Part shown: positions 24,401 to 39,400 of the stretch, piece by piece | Numbering within the stretch: position 1 is the stretch's first letter | How the letters are laid out: each line of letters starts with the position of its first letter | Origin: Dirofilaria immitis | Lineage: Eukaryota > Nematoda > Chromadorea > Rhabditida > Onchocercidae | NCBI GenBank assembly: GCA_024305405.1 | Contig: JAKNDB010000110.1 | Span: forward strand, 1,054,001 to 1,118,000 | Length of the DNA stretch: 64,000 nucleotides | Direction of reading: 5' to 3' | Position numbers and translations under genes: made by a program | Notes under the pieces: model-generated | What the model saw: only the letters and a program-made list of their open reading frames with translations | Databases searched by the model: none | What the model was told of the DNA's origin: nothing

Positions 24401-27400
24401 AAAAAAAAATGAATCATAAATCAAGCAAGATTGCTAAATTGATTGGTTGAATATCGATATGTTTCGTTAACTCTATCCGTTTCCATCTCAGCGGTTTCAT
24501 GTCCTCTTGAACTCTCTCTCCAAAGTTCTTTGCAACTTTCTCTCACGGTACTTGTTTGCTATCGGTCTCATAGTCATATTTAATCTTAGATGAGGTAAAA
24601 ATCCACAGTACCAGTGTAAAAGCAAACTATTAATCTATTTTATTGTTTAATGAAATAATACAAATTTTAGCTTTATATCATCATGGGTTTGGCAAAAGCA
24701 GCTACGATTTTATTTGGAATCACAAGAGTATGTAGTAATACGACATATTGGTGCACGGTTCGATTATACTTACGAATATCAGGTTTATTACATAAATATA
24801 CCTGATAGACTCAATTCCGCCCGAAATTATTTGTCTTGTTCACAAAATAAAATTTCCAATGATGTAATTCAGGGTAATGCGCCAAAATTGGTTCACACTC
24901 CACTCACTGATAAATGCTACCTAACTCTTACACAAGGTAAATTATTCAAATTTCTGCATTTTGTATTTAATTAATTCGCTTCCTAATTGCTATAAAATTA
25001 AAATTATAGCAATTATTTCACTAATTAATTACGAGAATCCTTTTCGTATTTTTTAAAATTTCGACAAAAATGTAATTCGTAGCAATGTCAATGGGTTTTG
25101 GTGGCAATCTTTATGGCCCTGCAGGCACCGGAAAAACCGAATCTGTTAAGGTAATACATTGCAAAGTTTCATTTGGTATCATATATTTTATTTTTATTAC
25201 CTGATGCAAATAAAATCGAAGTGCAAAATTAGCGATGCTGTCATTTACCAAAAATAACGTAAGTTTCTTGATTCATTCCCGTGGCCAATCTTTTTCTATG
25301 CTGATAAGATTTATATTTGAGGCACTGGCAAATTTATTTGGACGACAAGTTCTAGTATTTAATTGCGATGAAGGGATTGATGTCTACTCAATGATTCGCA
25401 TTTTTATTGGCTTAGTACAGTGTGGTGCTTGGGGTTGTTTTGATGAGTTTAATCGTTTAGATCAGGTATTTTTTCAGTCAGTCGAAATTATAGATTTCAA
25501 AAGTAAATCTTGACACTTATTTGAAATTTCAGACAGTGCTTTCGGCTGTATCAATGCAAATTCAGGTCATTCAAGATGCAATAATGTCACGTTCGGAGAA
25601 ATGTATGCTAGCCGATCGAGAAGTAAAAATTTTTCCGCATTTTCGAAAGCTAAGATCATTTGAAAAAATTTTTTAATGTTTTTTTAGGTTCCTGTAGATT
25701 TAAATTCAGCAATATTCATAACACTGAATCCAGTTAGTAAAGCATATGGTGGGCGACAGAAATTACCGGACAATCTTATGCAGTTATTTCGTCCGATTGT
25801 TATGTCTGCTCCGGATAATGAACTTATCGGTATTGTTGTCACTTTTAACAGAACTGTGGAAATAAACTAGAGAGAAAATGTTACTCAATTGGATTCAAAA
25901 CGGAAATTTTTTAGCTGAAACACTTTTGAGTGCAGAAGGTTTTTGTGACGCAAAGAAATTATCACGGAAACTAGTATCAATCTTCAGTTTGAGCAAGTTA
26001 GCTTAATTTTTTTGATTCACTAACTTATTTGTCTAGATTTCATAGATCATTCACTCAATGCTTTGCTTGACTTAATTAATATTTAGATTAAACCATAATT
26101 TTAATAGTTGGCATTGTGAGCTCTTTCTAAAAAGAGATTTTAAAGCGACGATTATAACAAAATCTGATGATTAATTTTTACAAACTTTTTCTTTTTGAAT
26201 AGCAAAATGTTTAGCTGATTTAAATTAATTAGCACTTTTTTAAGGGAAATGCTAAGCTCACAGCAACATTATGATTGGGGCCTGAGGGCATTAAAAACGG
26301 TATTGTGCAGTTGCGGTAATTTATTGGCTAGCAGGGTGGATAAAAATGAAAATCAAGTGGTTGTTGACGTACTTCTTTTCGTTTTTGAATTTTTCTAAAT
26401 TTTTCGCAATAAACCTCTCGATTATTCACAATGATATTTTGTTCCTAATGTTCTATCCGCTCCTTGATTTCAGGATATGATAATGAAGTTTTGCAGGCAT
26501 TAACCTTGAACACGATATCAAAACTCACTTTTGAAGATTCCAAACGTTTTAGCATTCTTATCGATGATATATTTTCTGATGTAAAAAGGATACCATGAAG
26601 GTTTGGTTCTTATTGGTTTTTTTTCTTATCGAATTTTATTAAAAGCTTAATGCTATCACTACATTTAAATTAAGAGTAATTTCAGATTGAGGAACTATTA
26701 GAGCCACTCAAATTTGTTGCGAGTGAATTGAAGATAACAATTACTGATATGCAGGTTGATTTCTTATCATTATTCGCTGAGATTATTACTGTCGTCCAAA
26801 ATGTAACTCGTAATCGAATTATTGATGCACATAACTTGTATTAGCTGTGATCACGCACCGGTTACGATGCTATTAGCTTGTTATATTGCTCGATAAATTA
26901 CAGATTAATTGAATGAGGCTATGATTATCAGTGATGATAACAAATACTTTTCATTTAGATAAAAAGATATTTGAATTGTACGACCAAATGCGACAACGAA
27001 TGGGTGTAATATTATTAGGTCCCAGTGGTTCTGGAAAATCAACCATATGGAAAGTGTTGCAAAAAGCTTTGACATTAATAAATAAACCAGTAAAAACTTA
27101 TTGGATCAATCCAAAATCAATGGCAAAACAAAAAGTAAGTTATTAGAGAAAAGCAAATTTAATAGAAAGTAAGTTACTCACTTTCGTGTGTGCAACATAT
27201 CACATGATAAGCCGAAAAACTATTTGAAATTATTAAAAACAAGAATTTTATAAGAATCGAAGACTCGATTATCCAAACTATCGTATTACCTTGGATAATC
27301 TTTAACTTAGCTTTTGGGATACATGGACATGCGTACGCGTGAATGGTCTGATGGCGTGTTGACAGTAGCTGCTCGAGAAGTTGTCAAAGATAGCAGTGTA

Positions 27401-30400
27401 TTAGCATGGATTATTTGTGACGGCGATATTGATCCAGAGTGGATTGAAGCACTCAATTCGGTACTTGATGATAATCGCTTGGTAAAATCTTTTTCTCTTC
27501 GGTGTGATAATCTTTTTTTTTTATTACTAATTTTTAATTACCAATAATTTGTCCAAAAATTTTCTTACTTTCTTTGTTCATCTTTTGTTTTCATTATTCG
27601 GTTAGTAAAATCTTAAAATATGATCAAAATGGAATCTTTTACTTCAATGAAGCGATTGAATTATTTACAGCTTACAATGCCATCTGGTGAAAGAATTCAA
27701 TTTGGATCTAACGTTAATTTCATTTTTGAAACCGACAATCTCAGTAGCGCATCTCCAGCAACTATATCCAGAATGGGTATGGTACTTGTCAGGTTAAGTT
27801 TTTATTATCCACAAAAGAGTTTCATCTGATATTGATAATTGCTTAATTCGTTTTGATGTAGTAACGCACAATTACAGTAATAAACAGTTTGATTGATGCA
27901 CTTCTCGCGAACAAATCAAACTTTTCTTTCTATAATTTATTTCATTATTACAGTGAACAAGATATGGATATTCAAGAACTTATCAATAATTGGCTAAAGG
28001 AACATAATGATGTCCATCCAGCTATGTCCGATTGGATACGTGATCATTTATACAGGTTGATATTTGAACTTTTTTTTGTTTTATAGGATTCGCTGTTTTA
28101 TACAGTTCTTAGTATATCTTTAACTATGTCAATTTTTTATTTATTATTATGATTGGTATGATTTATTAAAAAGTGTATGTATCACCTGCAGAACCACTCT
28201 TCTACAAAACCATTGAGAATTTCAGGTGTTTGGATTGGATTTGGACGAAAGGAGTTATTGAAATCGTTGTAAGTAAAACTGCTATGGTGCAAAATGCATT
28301 AAGTCATGCAAGGGATGTAACATCAAATGACGAATTTCTGGTGGCATTGTATCGTGGATTAGCTCCAAACCTCAATCCAAAATCCCGGAATCAATTCGCT
28401 GCCGAAGTTCGTAAATTCGTATTGTTTCTTATATTTTGAAATGAATATGGGAAATGGAAATTTCGAATTATCAAAATTACATGGTAATTCAACTTATATA
28501 GGACAACAAAATAAACGAGAAAAAGTTTATATCATCCTTCATTTTTTAGGTTGTGTTTAATGAAGTAAAACTGCCAGTTAAGCAAAATCCTAGAAATATT
28601 TATTATGATAAACGAGCAAGGTCACTGTCAACTTATACAGATGAAATGGATATTTCGAATAGTAATGATCAGTTACTAAGTATGGAGAGGATACCCTACA
28701 TTTTAACTGCTAATGCCCAAGCTAATCGTGACACTGTAAGTGGATTCACCACAATTTTTCAGCAAAATTTCGGCAAAAAATTTCAAATACTGTAATAAAT
28801 TATGGATATTAATGAATTTGAAGATTTGCAGATTTGTTCATGGCTTGACAACCGTAACAGACAACCTTTCATAATATATGGTCCGGATGGTAGTGGAAAA
28901 GAGAGTTTGCTACGATATTGTTTAAAATTGGATCCAAATAGTCAGATAGCTCTACTTCATTGCAGTGCTCAAACAGGGTAGGTAAATTTTTTTCGAATTT
29001 TAATTTTTGTAGTCTCTATTTAAATCTTTGGTTTTTCTTTTACAGTAATAGTTTTCTTTTTATTCATGAATAAAAATTTTTTCTTCTTTTTATAATTTCT
29101 TCGATAAAAAGAACAGTCTCGGAAAAGTTAATTGTTCATTTTCATAATGCCAAATATGAATTTTGTAATGTTAAGGAATATTCTGTAAATATTTTTTCAT
29201 ATGTTTAACAAATTTCAGATCTCAACAAGTACTCGATTTGTTGCACCAGTACTGCATACAAATTGGCAATGCATCCGGAAGAGTGCTTAAACCTAAAGAG
29301 AAACAAAATTTGATCTTATACATAAAAGGAATTAATATTGTAAAGCCGGACAAATGGGGTTTTTGTGAAATAATTGCTTTCTTGCAACAGCTTCTCACAT
29401 ATGGAGGATATTATAATGAAAAATTAGAATGGATTTCTCTAGAAAATATTCAAGTTTGCATCTTGAAAATTATGTCGTCTGAAAAATATAAAATAAATAA
29501 AATAAAAATCAGCTTATACTTGACATTTATTTTGTAAATTATGGTTTTTTAAGTTAATTTATTAAGTAATTTAGAACTATATATCTTCATAGTTATAACT
29601 ACTATCCACGATCTCAGCTATAATTATCGATGGTTATAATTACAAACTTCGGACCGGTAAAATTGAAATTAATAAAATCCATATTAATCTTGATTAAATT
29701 TGCATACCTCTCAACTTCAGATTATTGAAATTAAAATAGTTTTCCTGGTCATTGAGTTGATAGAAAAGCATTTAATTAATTGGCTATATTTCATTTTAGT
29801 TGATATTATTTTTGGACTAGAATTTAAAATAAAATTTTGTTAAATTTGTTAAATCAAGTTCTGTTTTTAGTTAGTATTATCGATAACCTTAGCTAATGAC
29901 GAAGGTCATTATTTGCTACCATCACGATTCGTTTCCTTGCTTAGAATTTGTACAGTTGAATATCCTACGCAAGAAGAACTTATCACTATCTATTCTTCAT
30001 ATCTAACATTTTTGATAAAGGTATCTTGATTTATTAATCGATTATTGTCGTTGCATTATATCATATATCCCAAATTTTCAAGGTCAAACATCTAATAATT
30101 ACAGTATGAACAGGAAATTGCAGCTCTGAAAATTTTTTCCTAATTAAGTGATTGATAGAAAAAGAACTTGTTCAGTGTTCTATAAAGAATTTTTCCAGTT
30201 CAAAATATTTCAGGATTCAATGGAACCATTGAGACGTCGATTAAATGACTTAGCGATCATCATGGTACGTTTGTTTAATGATGTACGAAATACATTCAAG
30301 CCAACTGATAAAGCACACTATGTATTCACACTAAAAGATTTATCAAATTGGGTATTTAACCTTACAAGATACGATATTACTGGTAATTTTTTTACACAGC

Positions 30401-33400
30401 ATATTTTGCTCCAAATTGTTAGTACTGTAAAAATGGTAACCTTTATTAGTAAGGTAAAGTTTAGAAATCCTTTTTCTTTCGTCATTGTTAATGAAGAAAT
30501 TGCAAAACAGTTTTTTTCTAGTTGCTAACAATAGTTAGCAGAGTCTATTATGTTTCATATTTTCTTGTCATTAATGGATCACTTTTTGTTGTTATCACTA
30601 AGGATAAGTGTTATTATAATTACTACTTTCATTTTTGCTATCATCACATAACCATTTAACATATATGTTTGATTGTTCATTTTTAACAATACTTATTCCT
30701 TTGTAAATTATAATAATGATTGTATTCAGAATAACTATAATATTATATCTAAAGTAAACAAGTATAATTTAACATAATTTGACAGGTACTGATGCTGATG
30801 AAAAGTTTTTATATTCAATGTTATATGAGTGCCGTCGAATTTTTAAAGATCGCTTGGCAAATAATGAGCATAAACAAAAGTAAGTATTTTTATTCTTAAA
30901 AAAATTGGGAGCGATGAGGTAATATTGTCTCAAAATAAAACTTTAATTAACTAGTTAATTAAGCTTTCCTATATAATGAATAGTATGACAGTAATGTCAT
31001 ATATAAGCGACAGTTGTATGTTTAGACAGTGGTCTTCTTGCGAACTATTTTGCAGTAATATTCTTATGTTAATAAGGTATAATTAATGTGAAAGCAAAAA
31101 TGATATTCAGAGAATAATTACATGTTAATTTTGCAGATTCGAAGACATCATTAGCAATAATTTATCATCAGCTGCAGTACACAATAATGAAAGCAAGATT
31201 TAATTTTGATTTCTGAATTACTGGGTTTTCTATTTGAAGACTGATTTTGAGTTTTGCTTATTAGCATTAATAAGCGACAGAAAGAATGTACGAATTATAC
31301 GAAATGCCCAGACAGTCTTTGTCCATAAATTCGAAGTCATTTTCCAATTCGTAGGTTTAAAATATTACAATCGATAATATCTCAAAAAACAAACTTGCAT
31401 TTTTAGACAACTTATACGTATCGGGCCGAGGAGCTCTTTCAATGACTACGCTGAAAGGCGCACCATTATCGTTGATACCACGTAAAGAATACGCTAAACT
31501 TCTACAACAGGCAGTATTGACACACGGTATATTTCATGTTATCAATCATGTTATATTTATTGAAGATGGTTGAGTGTAAGTGATGGAAGTCGCAATAATT
31601 TTTTACTAAATTGTAAATCATATCGACTACTTAAAACTATTTATCAACTGTTACTCCTATTTTTGGTTTTTAAATATATTAATTTCCAGAATTCGAGGTA
31701 GCAAATTTTAAAATGCCAATTTTTGATGGATTTGTCAATTTGTGCTCTCAGATTGATCGAGTTATTACCGCGTCCGGTATGTTTCCTTGTCACTTTGTTA
31801 ATTTTTCTGGTTAGCCGGAGTTTTATTTTAAGCATTTTTTGAAAAAATTTTATATAAATTTTAAACTAATCTTTTTTGGTTAATAGTAATGGATAATTTT
31901 TTTTTTTAAATAGTACAACCTTCAACTAGTTTCCTGAATTTTCAGGTGGTTCATTACTATTAGCTGGAAGAGCTGGCATGGGAAGGCGTGAGGCTGCATC
32001 ACTTGTTGCCAATATACATCAGATGCCTGTGCTATCGCCCAGAATAACATCATCTTATGGAATCAAACAGTTTAGAAATGATTTAAAAACGGTATACAGT
32101 TTTACTTTGTAAACATGTTGTACATTGTCCGCTCATTCTCCTTACATGCTTAATTGACTGTATGTTCATTTGAACAATCACTACATTTTTAATTGACTGA
32201 TATTGTCATGAATCAGCCTAGACGTTAACATCTGATAATTTTGAACATTTTATAGGTCATCCAGGATGCAGCAATAAACGATAAACATATTGTTTACATA
32301 ATTGAAGATTATCAGTTACTACATGATACATTTCTACAATCAATAAATTCATTATTGTCGTCCGGTGATCTTCCTGGTTTATTTACTGTCCAGGAATTCG
32401 ATAGTTTTTAGTAAGCTTACGTGAACAAGCTTCTCAAGATGCGTTCCAGGGCGATTTGTATTCTTACTTTGTTATGAGTAAGTTTTTTATTTTAAGCTTT
32501 CCTTATTTTTTCTTGCTAAATTATGTGTTTTCTGAAGTGTGAAATAATGAAATGTATTATTGCTGAAATAAATATAAGTCGAGGGTAGTAATAGAAACAA
32601 TATAAGTAGTTGTCAGAAGTATCCATGGAAGTATCAACATACTTTGATTTTCAAAATTTCTTCCAAATGCTTAAATCAATATCCGTGAAAAATTAACAAT
32701 ATATTCAAGTCAAAAAAAGAAAATGTTTTTAAAATGACTAATGCTATCGACGGGTGGCGTATTTATGAACTCTGTTTTAGAAGTAAAAACAAACTTGCAT
32801 ATCATCCTTATTTTAAATATTGATGATGCTAATTTTGCTATAAGATGCTCTTCAAATCCATCGTTATATAAGGAATGTTCGATTATTTGGAATGAAACAT
32901 GGAATAAGGATGCTTTGTCACAGGTTGTTCATAATGAAACCTTATTATGTTGAAATAAATCATGATATTTTGTCTAGGACTTTGAGTATAATTCAAAAGA
33001 AAAGATTTTTGTAGTGGATTACTTTTGATTTCATGAAAAATTAATTTTGTGAATAATTGCGAATTTAAATTAATTCTAACTTTAATTAAACTTATTGTTT
33101 ATGAGAACTATACGAATTAACTATGATACTTACGAAATTTTTCTCAAAAAAACAATAAGGTAAACAGCTGATTGATAATTAGTTCCAGTTATCGGAATTA
33201 ATTTTATCACAACATCATGTCAAAGCAGCAAATGATATATTAATCGCTTTCGGACAGATCTATCACAGTTGTCCACCTGAAATAGCACCACCAGCAAAAT
33301 ATATCCGATTAATTGAAAACTATGTTTGTATTCTAAATAAAAAACGAACCGCTATTGAGATACGATCAAACCGTCTGAAGGTATTAGTTTTTCATATTTA

Positions 33401-36400
33401 AAGACAAAATTTTTTCAGCTTTTACCGAGCGCAGTTAAAATTGTTGTTTAACTTCAGTTTTTGTTTTAAAATTGTATATTTTTAAATATTATGAGAAAGT
33501 AACGAATGGAAGCGGTATTTCTTTTCCGTATCACTACGAATAATATTTTTTAATAATAAAAAAATTATTTTTTTTCCTAGGCCGGAATCAGCAAATTGAC
33601 GGAAGCGCGTGAATCTGTTTCCCAAATGCAAAAAAAGCGGCTAAAAAAGTAAATTATTAGCTGAAAAGCAAACCGATGCAGATATGGCACTAAAAGCAAT
33701 ATCCCAAAGCATGACGGTTTGTGTAGAATCTATTAAATGTAATGACATTGGTATCTCACATGATATTCGATAAATAAATCAGATCATGTTTATTTTTAAA
33801 TCTTCAATTGAATAAATTTAATGAACCTTGCTTAACATCTTTTATCATCTGTTCCGCTTTTTCATTTGAAATGTTTTACTGAATTTAAAATTTTTAAGAA
33901 TGCAAATTATCAGCGATCAGATATGGAGCAGCTAAAATTGGCAACCGCCAAAGAAAATGAAAGAATTGAAAAGCAGAAAAAGTTTGATCGAAGAGCAATT
34001 ACGTGAAGTAATTATTTTTGTTTTAAAAAACAAATATGTTTTAAATCGCATAATTCAATTTTAATTTAGAAAATTCTTCCTGTTTAAAGTGAATAAATCA
34101 GCATCGGAATTGCAGCAACGAGGAATAAGTTGTATTTTTAGGTAGAACCTCTATTACGTGAAGCACGCGAAGCGGTTGGGTCTATTAAATCAGAGAGTTT
34201 ATCCGAAATTCGAAGTCTGCGTGCTCCACCGGAAGCAATTCGGGATATTTTACAAGCCGTATTGCTATTTATGGGTATTTTTGATACATCCTGGGAAGCA
34301 ATGAGAAAGTGAGTAGAGAGTTTCTTGCCAATGAAATTCGTTTTCTTTTTTAAAACATGATTATATAAATTGTTTTCAATTTTATGATCTTGATAACCTA
34401 TTATAAATTTGGCCTATTTTATCTGAATGTCGTTTAAATTGAATTCATCCTTAATTATAGGTTTTTGGCTAGAAATGGCGTAAAAGATGAAATAATTAAT
34501 TTTGATGCTCGAAGAATTTCACCTGATGTTAACAAAAAGTTTCTACTCTAATCAAAAGTAAACAATTATCGTTTGATCCAAAGGTTTGTTATTTTTAACA
34601 TTTCCACAAAATTTTCATTTTTGTACCGAAATAAGTCAAGTTCTTAATAATTCCGTGTAAAACAAGATTTGAGGTTTATTTAGACTGTTCTTAATTTGGC
34701 AAATGAGATTCATTGCATGCTATAACATACCTTTCAGGACACTAAAAAGCTCTCTCCTTCTTCTTTTTTTTCACTTTCAGCAATGAACATTTATGAAGCG
34801 AAAAATGAAATTTAAGTATTGTTTTTGGATAGGATAAATAAACTTGAAAAAAGCATTGAAATTTCATATGATTCATTTTCATTGCGAGATGGATGCGCTA
34901 ATGGAAAAGTCTCAAAAGATAAATTAATCACTTGAGCAATTACTTAAGCTGCTTGAGTTGGTAATAAGTTGCTGGAAGATTATTCACTTCTTGTTTCTAT
35001 TAGGAATTTTTCTTAAAGATTATTCATGAATGAGTTTGAATGAGTTTACTTTGCTCATTATCTTATTTATTGCCATGGTTTTAAAAATATTAATTAACAG
35101 AATGCGAAACGAGCATCAGCAGCAGCGGCACCATTAGCCGCTTGGGTACAAGCGAACTTAGATTATTCGACAATTTTGGAGCGTGTTGCCCCATTGCAAA
35201 AGAGAAAAATGATTTGATTAAGTAAGTTATCGATCTTTTCAAAGTATCATCTTTTAAAAAGCACATTTGTACATAAGTATAAATTGGATTGATAATTCAG
35301 TGAAATTTTAATTAGAAAATTATCGATAATCTAACGATCAGATACATGAAAAAGAAGTGATACCATTGCTGCGTAGCAAATTTAAGTTTTTGAGTAATTT
35401 AATTACCAATTAAGGAAATATTTTTGATTTTAAAATAAAGTGGAAATGAACTGAATTTGAAATTTATGATTTAATGCAGGAATCTAAACAAGGCTGAGAA
35501 GCAAATGGAAAAATTATCGAAAGGTTTAGAAACGGTTGATGAACGAGTTATTGAGTTAAAAAACAATTTCGAAGTGCATATGAAAGAAGCGACACAAATA
35601 AAGATTGATTTAGAGAAGGAACAGGGAAGTTTATATGATTTTTATTTTAATTACTCTTTCTGAAGAGCCATTTATGGACGAAACCCATAAGACAATGTAT
35701 TTCGAAATTAACTAATTTAAGTAAATACCTGAAATCTTCTTTGATGTTGTCGATGAATATTGCGCTATCACCAGAAAGCGCACTGTGCTTTTCCAAAATT
35801 TTTTTCAATTTTTAAGTTTCACATTCATCTAACTTGAAATTCTAGGAAACGATTGGTGTTGCTGAAACTCTTATAGATAGACTTAGTGGTGAGTATGAGA
35901 GATGGCAAGATCAAATCAGCAATTTACAAAATGAACTTAATTGCGTATTTTTTCTTTTCATCAAATTTCTTCTGTTTTAATATTTTTTTCTTAATTTAAT
36001 TGATTCTGAATGATCAGTCTATCAAACTAAATATAACTAAAAAAAAGTCTATCTGTGCTCAATGTCTGCAAAACAAATTTAATTTCTGCTATAGTTGGAA
36101 AAAGGATCTCTTTTGTCTGCTGCTTTTGTAACGTTTCTTGGTTCCGAATCAGAGCAGGTTCGAAATGAAATTTTGTACAAATGGAAAGAACTTCTCAATT
36201 TGAGTGATTTCAGTATACTTGAATTCAATGTTATGGAGACTGAAAAGGCATGTTGTTAATTTCATCGACACGGTCTTGATTCAAATACAGCAGCACGACT
36301 TCATGAAAATCTGAAAGAAAAGTTGAGGTTGCATGCTAATGTGCAAGAATCGAATCCATGCAGTGATATGCTGTTTCGTAATAGCAGTCTATTTCAGTAT

Positions 36401-39400
36401 TGTGAATTCATTATGTTTTGTTTTCTATTGTTTGTTTCAGTTGAATTGGAGTAACAAAGGACTTCCAACCGATGCACTTTCGCAGGAGAATGCTATGATT
36501 TTATTCAATACTATAGAAATACCATTGATCATCGATCCTAGCGGACGAGCATCGTCATTTCTTGAAAAACATTTGAAAGCTAAGCAAGTAGAAAAAGTGA
36601 ATGCTAATGATTCTAATTTTCTTACTCAGGTGATAGACACATTACCAATTATTAAGAAAATGAAATTACACTAGGAAATGTACTTCTTGTTTTCTCAAAT
36701 TCTATTTTTCTTTTTGTTATCAATCAAATCCAATATGTCCCTTTGCATAATGTAAAAGCATTCCTTTTTTATCAGTTATAGGTTGAACTTGCTGTTCGTT
36801 TTGGCAAATTTTTGCTTATTGATAATGTAGATAAGATCGAACCTACTCTCATTAATCTTCTACGAAAAGATTTTTTCCAGTCAAGGTACATTTTTCATCA
36901 TTATTTTAAATCATAGTGGAGAAAACGAGTGAAGTTTTATCGAAAAATATATAGATGAAAAAAAAAAAGGAAAAGATTCTTTTAATAAAGGTTCCGTTAA
37001 GATTATTTGAATTATCCAATTACTTTGTAAAATAATTTTTATAGCGGAATGAAACATGCGTGTATCGAAGAACTAATAACAACAAGTAAAGGATTCATCT
37101 ATCCCATGCATCCGTTACAAAACTAAATCATTTAAATTAGATTAATTTTTCACGCAAAACTTCAACTCATGATAGAAAAAATAATAAAATTATTGATAAA
37201 TCCGACAATCATATGAAACGAATTGTGGAACACAAATTTCTCTCGAAATTTCCTCAGCATCTCATGTGAAATTTCCAGTGTAATTAAATGACAAAAATCT
37301 TTTCCTTTTTCCCAGGACCACGAAATGTTGTTCAAATTGGTGAGAAAACTGTTGATTACAATGATAGTTTTCGATTGTATATTTGTTCCAAGAATAATTC
37401 ATTACGACTGGATCAAACAGCTAAGGCGACTATCGCTCTAATATGTTTCAGTATTACACAAACGGGCCTTGCATCACAAGTTTGAAATTTTCTCTGAAAA
37501 ATATTAATTTTACTATAAAAGTTACCCAGGTTTCTTGTCACTATGCGAAAGTTTCAATAATTTCCGAAGATGCTAAATTATAAGTTGATCAAGTAGCATT
37601 AAAACGATTCGAACAACTAATTATTAGTTCAATCACTAGTATGGAGATATGCAGTTCGACGGTTTACATCAAAGACCTTTTTAGAAGCTTATGTTAGATG
37701 TTTTTTATTACTATCATGTTTCCTAATGAAATATGACTCCATTTTCAATGAAGCTACAAAGGATTCTAACATTTTTTTGTACATACTATTTCATTTAGAT
37801 GCTCGGACTGGCAATACAAATTGAAAAACCAATTTTGGAAACTCGTCTGAACGAACTGACTAGTAACGTGGAACAAATGAAAATTAAACTTGATGGTATT
37901 GAGCAATCACTTTTGCAAGTAAATTGTTAAGAATATTTGACTAAATCGCATTAAAACTTTATGTGTAATTAGCATAACTGATGCTTCTTTTCGAACATGT
38001 ATAAATATCTTCATGCATAAGTTGGGCATCCAAAAAAGTGGCATTTATTGTAATTCAAGATGCTGCGAATTTCTGAAATGGTATTTGGGACATTGTTTAT
38101 TATTCTTTACTCTTTCATATATCTTTTAAATCATTATGTTTTCAAATGCCATATTAATTTATCTGCAAGCGCTGTATCATGCTGTCTTGTTTTACATCAT
38201 TTCGCAAGCGTGTCAAAACAAAGAAATTTATTGGATTTAATTATTATGTTTAAGGCGTTAGCTTCATCCGAAGGAAGTCTTCTGAGTAACATGGATTTGT
38301 TAGATTCACTAAATAAAAGCAAAGAAAATGCAGAAACAATTGCAATATCACTAGTCGAGGCTGATAAACTGCAAAGGCAACTTGTTAAGGTTTGAAATTA
38401 TTCAATTTCTTTACTCGTCATGCAAATCCTTTTCTCTTTTTATAAACTTGGTAAACTTTCTTTATTAGCTAAATATGTAATGCTTATCCATATTTCTTTT
38501 TCTTTTTTTATATTTCTTTTTTAGGAAAAGAATATATATCGGCCACTAGCAGAAGCTGCAAGTAGTTTATACTTCATTATTCACGATTTGCACAAACAGA
38601 ATCCCATGTATAGCTTTAACATCAATACTGTAATAAACCTATACAGTCGCACATTCAGCAAAGTTAAGGTGAATTTTTAAATTAAAAAGAAAAAATGAAC
38701 GAAAAGCTTTAATAAAATTTTCCAAACTACCATATTAGTTGAATAAAGCAACCAAATAATAGATAGGAAATTTAATCATCCGACGAATTAAAATAAATAA
38801 TTAAATTATAAGAGTTACTCAATTAAACTGATGCAAGGTAAGTTGCAATCGCTTTACCAGATATATTGACCTAAATTTCCTGGATTTTGTAAAGAGAATC
38901 TGTTTTGAAATTATTTATTAATGGAACAATATTTTTGATTCTTCTTTGAGTAGCATTTGAATGATTTATTGCTAATTGCGATATCTAAATGGTAGCATAT
39001 GATAAGTTAGAAATATGGAATTTTTTTAATTTTATAGAGATTTTGAATTTATGCTTTGCATTTGTACTTTAGGAAAGCACGGATGCAACTGGACGAATGG
39101 AAAAATTACGGCGAATACTCCAACATAGCGTTTATGAATATGTATCACGCGCACTTTTCAAAAGGATCGCCTGATGTTTTCGATGCGGTTTATCCATGGA
39201 ATACAACCATCTCTTTTTGCGCAAAATGTTAGCATTTCATTTTAATGTAGTTAATTTCATCTAACTGGATCAAATACTTTGGAACCAGTTTTCAAAGATA
39301 ACATCTCTTTATTTCTTTCTCGAAGATTTGATAAACTCAATATAGAAGTGCATTGCTCTCAGATGAACACTGTATGATATCCAAGTATTCCTCGATTTTG

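Noticed and set aside
30343..30531. 62-codon minus-strand frame
   Set aside because: Antisense to che-3 exon 53 and its intron; no independent signal.
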